6,453 nucleotides of DNA from an uncultured Erysipelotrichaceae bacterium (GTDB lineage Bacteria; Bacillota_I; Bacilli_A; Erysipelotrichales; Erysipelotrichaceae): assembly GCA_944325295.1 (NCBI GenBank), contig CALUZL010000152.1:1-6453 (forward strand). The letters are read 5' to 3'. The translations under genes and the position numbers were made by a program. This document shows positions 1-5,217 of this stretch, one piece after another (the stretch's first letter is position 1; each line of letters starts with the position of its first letter). The notes beneath the pieces are model-generated. The model ran no database searches. It was not told the origin of the DNA and saw only the letters and a list, made by a program, of their open reading frames with translations.

Positions 1-195
1 CCTGAGATCGCCAAAGTTAAAGAAAAGCTTATTCACTATGGGATGGACGCCGCTTTAATGAGCGGAAGCGGATCGACTGTTTTCGGTCTGACCCAAAATG
101 AAAAACGATTGGAAGATATCATGTATATCATGCAAAAACAGCGCTACTACGTCAGAAAAGTCCATATCACAGAAAATCCCTTATTTATACAATAG
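1..195 (+). CDS. ispE: 4-diphosphocytidyl-2-C-methyl-D-erythritol kinase, C-terminal 64 residues (5' end outside the window)
   Basis: Only the end of the gene is present. It is open in frame 1 from the first base and stops at TAG 193-195. The fragment contains A-L-M-S-G-S-G-S-T-V-F-G-L (residues 18-30 of the fragment), which matches the glycine-rich third GHMP-kinase motif of IspE (usually MSGSGPTVFGL). Here a Ser replaces the usual Pro. The family phosphorylates CDP-methylerythritol in the cytosolic MEP pathway to isopentenyl diphosphate. After the motif the tail runs through a short helix and a final strand (Y-Y-V-R-K-V-H-I), as is typical of IspE C-termini. glmU follows 22 nt downstream on the same strand, so the two are probably co-transcribed. 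Another GHMP kinase is possible from so short a piece, but the motif wording and the glmU-prs context favour IspE. Confidence 0.85.
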   Translation, partial: PEIAKVKEKLIHYGMDAALMSGSGSTVFGLTQNEKRLEDIMYIMQKQRYYVRKVHITENPLFIQ

Positions 196-202
196 CCGCT
201 TT

Positions 203-210
203 AAAAGGTG
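203..210 (+). promoter_or_regulatory. Ribosome binding site that decides the glmU start
   Basis: AAAAGGTG ends 7 nt before the ATG at 218, which is good Shine-Dalgarno spacing. The same frame is open back to an ATG at 98, but that part overlaps ispE out of frame, has no ribosome binding site and reads as non-homologous sequence. A second ATG at 224 would be 13 nt away, so 218 is preferred. Confidence 0.7.
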
Positions 211-217
211 TTATAAT

Positions 218-1324
218 ATGGCCATGAAAAGTGCAGTAATTATACTTGATGAAAAGTCAAAGAGCGAAAAAGCTTTAAGACCAGTCTTAGATAAGACGGT
301 CTTGGATTTTATCGTCCATGATCTCAAAGAAGCCGGTGCTGATGTGATCTGTATCCAGACAAGTGAAGATATAAAGATTGAAGATGCCGTGTGTACAAAG
401 ACGCTGTTTGACGCCATTGAAACGATCGGCATCCAAGCGGGTGAATTGATCGTTTTCGATGACGTTTATCCGTTTTTAAAAGTTGAAACCATAAAGAGAC
501 TGTACGATCATAAGGCTTCACGCCTGAATGGTACAAAAGTGATCAAAGTCGACATGATGGATCTGGTCGATTTGAAAGATATCGACTTTACGATCGTCGA
601 AGCTTTAAAGGAAGAACTCGATGATATCGACGATCATCACGCATATCACAGACTCTGGGATCACTATCATCATTTGATCAATGATTATCATGCCGAAAAC
701 GGTGTTATTATCCTTGATCCCAAGACGACATATATCGGTCCGGAAGTTCGGATAGAGGCCGGTGCGATCATCGAAAATAACGTAACGATCTATGGCGACA
801 GTTATATCGGTGCAAATACTCGGATCGGTAACGGCAGCTTTATTGAAAATGCTCAGATTGGAAAGAATAACGTCATCATGTCTTCAAGGATCACCGACAG
901 TAAGATCCACGATGATATAACTCTTGGCCCTTACGCCCACCTCAGAAATAATACAGAAGTATTCTCGAATACTCGGATCGGCAATTTTGTCGAGTTTAAA
1001 AATACAAGATTTGGCCACAAGTCGAGATGTGCTCATTTAACTTATCTTGGTGATTGCACCGTCGGTGAAGACGTGAATATCGGTTGTGGGGTCGTAACGG
1101 TCAACTATGACGGCGCCCACAAATACCGCACAGAAATAGGAGATCATGCCTTTATCGGTTCAAACTCGAATCTTGTAGCTCCGCTAAAAGTCGGCGCCTA
1201 TGCGCTTGTAGCCGCCGGTTCAACAATCACAAATGATGTAAACGACAGCGACATGGCAATAGCACGTCCTTTCCAAACGATAAAGGAAGGTTACGGTTAC
1301 AAATATATAAACAAGGAGAAATAA
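218..1324 (+). CDS. glmU: GlmU-type glucosamine-1-phosphate N-acetyltransferase with a shortened, degenerate uridylyltransferase domain
   Basis: The protein has 368 residues; GlmU is usually about 456. Residues 165-335 form a left-handed beta-helix of hexapeptide repeats (I-G-x-x-T-x-I-G type). Every acetyltransferase-site residue I can place from E. coli GlmU is present at a constant offset of 90: R243 (R333), K261 (K351), H273 (catalytic H363), Y276 (Y366), N287 (N377), N296 (N386), K302 (K392), S315 (S405) and R350 (R440). GlcN-1-P acetylation should therefore be intact. The N-terminal part (1-160) only faintly follows the nucleotidyltransferase fold: A-V-I-I-L at the start, L-R-P-V-L where L-P-K-V-L is usual, and V-F-D-D-V-Y-P-F-L where GD-x-PL is usual. 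The G-x-G-T-R-M loop, Q-L-G-T-x-H-A and the later substrate-binding section are missing. UTP-dependent activity is probably lost (inference). prs follows after 5 nt, an order known from Bacillus. Confidence 0.9.
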   Translation: MAMKSAVIILDEKSKSEKALRPVLDKTVLDFIVHDLKEAGADVICIQTSEDIKIEDAVCTKTLFDAIETIGIQAGELIVFDDVYPFLKVETIKRLYDHKASRLNGTKVIKVDMMDLVDLKDIDFTIVEALKEELDDIDDHHAYHRLWDHYHHLINDYHAENGVIILDPKTTYIGPEVRIEAGAIIENNVTIYGDSYIGANTRIGNGSFIENAQIGKNNVIMSSRITDSKIHDDITLGPYAHLRNNTEVFSNTRIGNFVEFKNTRFGHKSRCAHLTYLGDCTVGEDVNIGCGVVTVNYDGAHKYRTEIGDHAFIGSNSNLVAPLKVGAYALVAAGSTITNDVNDSDMAIARPFQTIKEGYGYKYINKEK

Positions 1325-1329
1325 AAGAC

Positions 1330-2307
1330 ATGAACGAAACAATGGTATTTGCGCTGACGGCTAATGTGGAGCTCGTAGATGAAATTTGCGGTTATCTCAA
1401 CCTTGAACCGGGCAAGATCTCGGTCAAACACTTTGCGGATGGCGAGATCTTGGTAGAACCGGAAGAAACGGTTCGCGGCAAAAAGGTCTACATCGTCCAA
1501 AGCACCTGCAATCCGGTCACCGAGCGTTTAATGGAGCTGCTTGTCTGTGTTGATGCGATGAAGCGAGCCTCAGCCGGCGAGATCACTTGCATCATGCCTT
1601 ATTACGGTTACGCCAGACAAGATCGTAAAGCACGTCCCAGACAGCCGATAACAGCGAAACTGGTTGCCGATCTTTTGGAAGCTGCCGGAGCCAACCGTGT
1701 CGTCACCATCGACTTGCATGCCACACAGATCCAAGGTTTCTTCAATTTTCCGACTGATGACCTGACATGTATACCAATGATGGCCTATCACTATAAACAC
1801 AGCGGACTTGATCTTTCAAATGTCGTTGCGGTATCACCGGATCATGGCGGTACGACAAGAGCCCGTCGTTTGGCTGAAGCCTTAGGTGTACCATTAGCTA
1901 TCGTCGATAAAAGACGTCCTCGCCCCAATGTTTGTGAAGCCACAAGCGTCATCGGTGATGTCTTAGGTAAAGATGTGATCGTTGTCGATGACATTTGTGA
2001 TACAGGCGGATCTTTGGTCGCAGCATGCAATATCCTCAGAGACAATGGTGCCAGGGATATATATGTAGCCGTTTCTCATGGTGTATTCTCCGGCGATGCC
2101 GCAAAGAATATCCAAAATTCACCAATCAAGAAATTAGTGATCTCAAACACCATTCCCCTTTCGGAAAAATTCAAAGCCGAATGTGATAAAGTTGAAGTTC
2201 TGTCAGTCGGAAAGTTATTGTCAAGGATCATAGCAGCGATCTCCAGCCATCAGCCGGTATCGGAAATATATGATCTGATGTATAACGACGATCACAATAA
2301 TGCTTAA
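1330..2307 (+). CDS. prs: Ribose-phosphate pyrophosphokinase (PRPP synthetase)
   Basis: This cytosolic enzyme transfers pyrophosphate from ATP to ribose-5-phosphate, giving PRPP for nucleotide, His, Trp and NAD synthesis. It has 325 residues (family about 315). Visible class I signatures are F-A-D-G-E (35-39), the flexible ATP loop P-Y-Y-G-Y-A-R-Q-D-R-K (90-100) followed by R-x-P-I-T-A-K (104-110), D-L-H (128-130) and Q-I-Q-G-F-F (133-138), S-P-D-H-G-G (169-174), D-K-R-R-P-R-P-N (193-200), and the PRPP loop V-I-V-V-D-D-I-C-D-T-G-G (216-227). A polar tail of roughly 10 residues beyond the usual end (Y-N-D-D-H-N-N-A) is the only oddity. The start is ATG 1330, preceded by AAGGAG at 1313-1318 (11-nt gap) inside the end of glmU. 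An ATG at 1342 is possible but further from the ribosome binding site. The gene ends just before a strong terminator, so it is probably the last of the ispE-glmU-prs operon. Confidence 0.97.
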   Translation: MNETMVFALTANVELVDEICGYLNLEPGKISVKHFADGEILVEPEETVRGKKVYIVQSTCNPVTERLMELLVCVDAMKRASAGEITCIMPYYGYARQDRKARPRQPITAKLVADLLEAAGANRVVTIDLHATQIQGFFNFPTDDLTCIPMMAYHYKHSGLDLSNVVAVSPDHGGTTRARRLAEALGVPLAIVDKRRPRPNVCEATSVIGDVLGKDVIVVDDICDTGGSLVAACNILRDNGARDIYVAVSHGVFSGDAAKNIQNSPIKKLVISNTIPLSEKFKAECDKVEVLSVGKLLSRIIAAISSHQPVSEIYDLMYNDDHNNA

Positions 2308-2308
2308 T

Positions 2309-2341
2309 AAATAACTGCAAGCTTAATGCTTGCAGTTATTT
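2309..2341. terminator. Bidirectional rho-independent terminator between convergent prs and peptidase genes
   Basis: A perfect 14-bp inverted repeat lies at 2309-2322 and 2328-2341, with a 5-nt loop (TTAAT). The GC-richer part CTGCAAGC is next to the loop and the A/T end of the stem gives a U-rich tail in either direction (TTATTTTAT on plus, TTATTTATTAA on minus). It starts 2 nt after the prs stop, and its last base is the last base of the TAA stop of the minus-strand gene. It therefore probably serves both transcripts. Confidence 0.9.
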
Positions 2342-3051
2342 TATAGATCATTGACCTTATCCATGAAGATCTTGAATATCGAAAACATCTTTTCATCGAC
2401 ATCCACCAGTTTTTCCGGATGCCATTGTACACCTACACAAAACGGATGATCACGATGTTCAACGGCCTCGATTATCCCATCATTGGCTCGGGCACTTATC
2501 ATAAGATCTTTTCCGGGCATTTTTACGGCTTGATGATGTGTACTGTTTACCATCGCTTTTTCACCAAAGATATCAAAAAGGACAGATCCGTTTTCAAAGT
2601 GCACCTCATGGGCCGTATCCAAAGGATCACATGATTGAACGTGTTTGAGAACCTTTTGATCGTGTTCGCTCAAGTCTTGATAAAGCGTTCCTCCCAAAAC
2701 AACATTCATAAGCTGCATGCCCCGACAAATCCCCAATATAGGCTTTTGGGTCGCGAACGCTTTTTTAAAGAGGGCGATTTGATATTCATCGAGATTGGTG
2801 CTGGTATTTGAGCAAAGCGGGCGGGTCTCTTCACCATAGAAGAGCGGCGTTATATCCTTGCCCCCGGTAAAAATAAAACCGTCACAGATATCGATATAAT
2901 CATTCAAAACGTCATCGTTTTTAGTCACCGGCAAGATAAGCGGCGTCCCTGAAGCTTTTATAACAGCACTGCAGTATGCCACATTGGCATAATCGGCTAT
3001 GGGATTGTCGTTGTTGATGTTGGCACTGAGCCCGATCGTTTTTCTTCGCAT
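2341..3051 (-). CDS. Class I glutamine-amidotransferase-like hydrolase, peptidase C26 family (PuuD / gamma-glutamyl-GABA hydrolase type)
   Basis: The product is 236 residues, close to the family's usual 230-260. The catalytic triad is visible: nucleophile C109 in G-I-C-R-G-M-Q (107-113), and H211 and E213 in Q-W-H-P-E-K (209-214). Family-specific motifs are F-T-G-G-K-D-I-T-P-L-F-Y (61-72), N-V-V-L-G-G-T-L-Y-Q-D-L (116-127) and V-N-S-T-H-H-Q-A-V (168-176). The family hydrolyses gamma-glutamyl bonds; PuuD acts on gamma-glutamyl-GABA in putrescine breakdown, but no other putrescine gene is nearby, so the substrate is unknown. No signal peptide is seen, so it is likely cytosolic. I start it at ATG 3051 (M-R-R-K-T-I-G-L) because AGGAG at 3061-3065 is 9 nt away; the upstream ATG at 3060 abuts the AGGAG with no spacer. 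It stands alone, divergent from the pst operon and convergent with prs. Confidence 0.88.
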   Translation of the reverse strand: MRRKTIGLSANINNDNPIADYANVAYCSAVIKASGTPLILPVTKNDDVLNDYIDICDGFIFTGGKDITPLFYGEETRPLCSNTSTNLDEYQIALFKKAFATQKPILGICRGMQLMNVVLGGTLYQDLSEHDQKVLKHVQSCDPLDTAHEVHFENGSVLFDIFGEKAMVNSTHHQAVKMPGKDLMISARANDGIIEAVEHRDHPFCVGVQWHPEKLVDVDEKMFSIFKIFMDKVNDL

Positions 3052-3060
3052 GAGAAACAT

Positions 3061-3065
3061 CTCCT
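3061..3065 (-). promoter_or_regulatory. Ribosome binding site of the peptidase gene, which decides its start
   Basis: Read on the minus strand this is AAAAAAGGAG. The AGGAG is 9 nt from ATG 3051 and directly adjacent to ATG 3060. The spacing supports 3051 as the true start and makes the three-residue longer form unlikely. Confidence 0.75.
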
Positions 3066-3094
3066 TTTTTAAGATTTTATCATCAAAGGCAAAA

Positions 3095-3122
3095 ATTTTA
3101 AAATTTCTTAAGGAAAATACAA
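3095..3122 (-). promoter_or_regulatory. Possible sigma-A-like promoter for the peptidase gene
   Basis: On the minus strand, TTGTAT (3117-3122) and TAAAAT (3095-3100) are separated by 16 nt. The -35 match is weak and the whole stretch is AT-rich, so chance is a real possibility. The -10 lies inside a perfect 14-bp AT palindrome (3093-3106) that could also be a protein-binding site. Confidence 0.3.
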
Positions 3123-3142
3123 AATCATCGTCTCTTTAGTAT

Positions 3143-3258
3143 ATGAAGGAGGTAAGCTTCTAAGCGTTCAGATAAACCGCTGCTGTAGCGGGGATAGCTC
3201 GGTAACAGATTGATCAAAAGATCATGGTCCCGAGAAAGAAAGAGCAGGCGGTGATTTA
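3143..3258 (+). other. Unassigned segment with strong RNA secondary-structure potential upstream of pstS
   Basis: This non-coding segment has several pairings. Hairpin A is CCGCT 3177-3181 with AGCGG 3187-3191. Hairpin B is CTCGG 3198-3202 with CCGAG 3230-3234, continued by GA/TC (3208-3209 with 3228-3229) and TGATC/GATCA (3211-3215 with 3220-3224) capped by AAAA. An outer helix C pairs ACCGC-TGCT (3176-3184) with AGCA-g-GCGGT (3243-3252), with one bulged G. A and C share bases and cannot form together, while B nests inside C. AAGGAGGT at 3146-3153 looks like a perfect Shine-Dalgarno sequence but has no suitable start codon after it. No U-run follows B or C, so it is not a simple terminator. 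I compared it from memory with common riboswitches, SRP RNA, tmRNA and RNase P and found no convincing match. It could be a small RNA, a leader on either strand, or structured DNA. Confidence 0.4.
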
Positions 3259-3294
3259 ACTTCGATTTAACAATTCGTCTGATTTTTATTTAAC
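3255..3294 (+). promoter_or_regulatory. Putative PhoP-box array upstream of pstS
   Basis: TTTAAC occurs at 3255-3260, 3266-3271 and 3289-3294. The first two are 11 nt apart and the third is 23 nt further, leaving a degenerate slot near 3277. In Bacillus subtilis the phosphate-starvation regulator PhoP binds TT(A/T/C)ACA-like direct repeats at about 11-bp period upstream of pst. The position just upstream of a -10-like element fits activation by a PhoP-type regulator. No regulator gene is visible here, so the assignment rests on pattern and context. Confidence 0.6.
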
Positions 3295-3304
3295 ATTACT
3301 AATT

Positions 3305-3310
3305 TAAAAT
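3305..3310 (+). promoter_or_regulatory. Putative -10 element of the pst operon promoter
   Basis: TAAAAT differs from TATAAT by one base and lies 10 nt after the last TTTAAC repeat. No good -35 box is found at the right distance (3282-3287 is ATTTTT), as expected for an activator-dependent promoter. Transcription would begin near 3317, leaving a leader of about 23 nt that includes AGGAG at 3323-3327. Confidence 0.5.
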
Positions 3311-3339
3311 GACTTCGAAAAGAGGAGAAGTTAAGTTAA

Positions 3340-4284
3340 ATGAAGAAGATTTTTAAATTGTTAGTCGTAGCACTTATAGCTATAAGTTTGACAGCTTGTC
3401 AGGGTGCAGGCAATCAAACAGAAGGTACACAAACAGATTCCCCCACAACAGGCAGTACGATCAATGTTTATACTCGTGATGCCTCAAGTGGTACAAGAGA
3501 GGCCTTCGAAGATGCGATCGGTCTTGGTGAAGATCTTACAGACAGCGCTTCTGAAGTCTCGTCAAATGGCGATATGGCCACTCGTGTAGGTCAGGATACA
3601 AACGGTATCGGTTATGTTTCATTAACTACGGACTTTGAAGCAAATAACATCAAACCTTTAAGCTTTGAAGGCGTAGAGGCAAGTACTGATACAGTCCTTG
3701 ACGGTAGTTACAAAATGCAAAGACCTTTCAAGTTCATGACAAGAGCTGCCGGCGATTTCGAATCTGATGAAAAAGAGGAGTTGGTTCAAGCCTTCATCGC
3801 CTTCATCACTGAATCGCAAGAAGGTTTAACGGTCGTCTCTGAAGCCGGAGGCATCGTCGATATGAGTAATGCCCGTCCATGGTCAGAGGTAGCCGCCGAT
3901 TATCCGGTATTAAATAGTGACAACTCAGCCATTACACTGAGAACAGGCGGTTCGACCTCAGTTGAAAAAGTTGTATCTGCAGCCTTAGAAGCTTTCCAAC
4001 CTTTAGCCGGCAACGTTCAGTATGCCATGGCTCAAACCGGTTCAGGTGACGCCTTCCCTAGAACTTTAGCTGACGAAAAAGATGGTCCAAACGCAATCGA
4101 CATCGGCTTTACATCGCGTGAGTTCAATGATGAAGAAGATGTGAGTGGCGCTATGGAAAGCGGTGAAATCTGTAAAGATGCGGTTGTAGTTGTTGTTGAG
4201 GCATCAAACCCGATGACAGACATCACAACACAAGAAGCATACGATATCTTCAGCGGTACAAAGACGACCTTCGACGCTGAGTAA
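3340..4284 (+). CDS. pstS: Phosphate-binding lipoprotein PstS, circularly permuted form
   Basis: This is the surface-anchored receptor that should capture phosphate and deliver it to PstCA. It has 314 residues. An N-terminal lipoprotein signal (M-K-K, hydrophobic core, lipobox L-T-A-C with C20 as lipidated Cys) is followed by a Gly/Thr/Ser-rich linker (21-40). Residues 41-175 resemble the second half of ordinary PstS: R46-D-A-S-S50-G51-T52-R (the R..SGT phosphate loop), N-G-I-G-Y-V-S-L (88-95), G-S-Y-K-M-Q-R-P-F (122-130) and F-I-A-F-I (152-156). Residues 196-314 resemble the first half: T-G-G-S-T-S-V (202-208), Q-T-G-S-G-D (232-237), D-I-G-F-T-S-R-E (254-261), D-A-V-V-V-V-V (280-286), S-N-P (289-291) and Y-D-I-F-S-G (301-306). 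The order is thus swapped, though all expected ligand-loop types are present. The start is ATG 3340 with AGAGGAGAAG at 3321-3330. pstC follows after 9 nt. Confidence 0.9.
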   Translation: MKKIFKLLVVALIAISLTACQGAGNQTEGTQTDSPTTGSTINVYTRDASSGTREAFEDAIGLGEDLTDSASEVSSNGDMATRVGQDTNGIGYVSLTTDFEANNIKPLSFEGVEASTDTVLDGSYKMQRPFKFMTRAAGDFESDEKEELVQAFIAFITESQEGLTVVSEAGGIVDMSNARPWSEVAADYPVLNSDNSAITLRTGGSTSVEKVVSAALEAFQPLAGNVQYAMAQTGSGDAFPRTLADEKDGPNAIDIGFTSREFNDEEDVSGAMESGEICKDAVVVVVEASNPMTDITTQEAYDIFSGTKTTFDAE

Positions 4285-4293
4285 TTAGTTCCT

Positions 4294-5217
4294 ATGCTAG
4301 CTAGTGCCAAACGCATAAAGCGTAATAAAACACTAGACAGATTATTTCGCTATCTCTTTATGGGGATGGCGATTTTGTCTGCTAGTTTTATCGTCATAAT
4401 CGTTCTCTTTGTCTGCGCCAAAGGTATAGCCCCGTTTTTACCGGGCTATGAATACGGACAAGTCGACCTGATATCTTTTTTGACCGGAAGTGTCTATCGT
4501 CAAGACAGAGCTACTTACGGTGTAGGGTTTATAATCATAAACACTCTTATCTGTTCTTTTTTGGCTTTGCTCATATCTTTTCCGATCTCGGTACTCACGG
4601 CACTCTTTATCGCTAAGATCGCTCCGAACAAACTCGGCAAAGCGATGCAAAGTGTCATCGAGCTTTTGGCCAGTGTTCCCAGTGTCGTATATGGAATATT
4701 CGCTTCCGGGGTGATCACTGCCATCGTCAGAAGCATTGCCGAATCTTTAGGTATTGCTACCTTTGGGGGCTCAAGTCTGCTTGCAGTCATCGTCTTACTA
4801 GCGATAATGATCTTTCCGACTCTTACATCGATGTCGATCACAGCGATCAGAGCTGTTGATCACGATCTTGAATCGGCTTCTTTGGCCCTGGGAGCAACTA
4901 AGACGCAAACGAATTTCAAAGTTGTCCTAACCGCTGCCAAATCCGGTATATTCGCCGGAGCCATCTTAGGACTTGGCCGCGCTTTTGGCGAAGCTACGGC
5001 CGTATCGATGGTAGCCGGCAATAAGCTGTTTGGTCCGACTTTTGATCTTTTTGATATAACCAGGACCCTTACCAGTACGATCCTGACCGGCCTTAAGGAG
5101 ACGACCGGACTTGATTACGACATTCGCTTTTCGATCGGTCTTGTCCTCATTGCCGTGATCTTTGTTTCTAACTGGATCTTAAATCAAGTGAAGAAAAGGA
5201 TAGGTAATCAAGTATGA
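4294..5217 (+). CDS. pstC: Phosphate ABC transporter permease PstC
   Basis: One of two membrane subunits that form the phosphate channel with PstA, driven by the ATPase PstB. At 307 residues it has normal length. About six membrane helices can be drawn, roughly at 20-42, 78-107, 123-147, 160-185, 213-240 and 278-298. The extracytoplasmic loop after helix 1 is short and ordinary (43-77). The ATPase-coupling EAA-type loop is clear: E193-S-A-S-L-A-L-G-A-T-K-T-Q (193-205), followed by G-L-G-R-A-F-G-E-A (226-234), which is characteristic of PstC/PstA. The start at ATG 4294 has no clear Shine-Dalgarno sequence (only GAG, 12 nt upstream, at the pstS stop), and the next in-frame ATG would cut into helix 1. 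Translation is probably coupled to pstS. The stop overlaps the pstA start (ATGA). Confidence 0.95.
   Translation: MLASAKRIKRNKTLDRLFRYLFMGMAILSASFIVIIVLFVCAKGIAPFLPGYEYGQVDLISFLTGSVYRQDRATYGVGFIIINTLICSFLALLISFPISVLTALFIAKIAPNKLGKAMQSVIELLASVPSVVYGIFASGVITAIVRSIAESLGIATFGGSSLLAVIVLLAIMIFPTLTSMSITAIRAVDHDLESASLALGATKTQTNFKVVLTAAKSGIFAGAILGLGRAFGEATAVSMVAGNKLFGPTFDLFDITRTLTSTILTGLKETTGLDYDIRFSIGLVLIAVIFVSNWILNQVKKRIGNQV

Noticed and set aside
98..217. N-terminal extension of glmU from an ATG at 98
   Set aside because: It overlaps ispE in another frame, has no ribosome binding site and does not resemble GlmU; AAAAGGTG before ATG 218 fixes the start.
212..217. TATAAT directly before the glmU start as a promoter
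   Set aside because: Transcription would begin downstream of the start codon and its ribosome binding site, and no -35 box is placed correctly; a chance AT-rich match.
2419..2634. Plus-strand 71-codon open frame inside the peptidase gene
   Set aside because: It lies opposite a clear C26 family gene with conserved catalytic motifs, has no ribosome binding site and shows no recognisable features.
3143..3163. Mini-ORF M-K-E-V-S-F upstream of pstS
   Set aside because: Six codons, no ribosome binding site of its own, and the purine-rich motif lies inside it; no reason to think it is translated.
3143..3258. Known riboswitch, SRP RNA or self-cleaving ribozyme (c-di-GMP-I, THF and HDV-like were considered)
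   Set aside because: Short resemblances exist (GCGTT and GCGGTGA for THF, AAACC-hairpin-GGGA for c-di-GMP-I, ATGGTCC for HDV-like), but the conserved cores of each family are missing.
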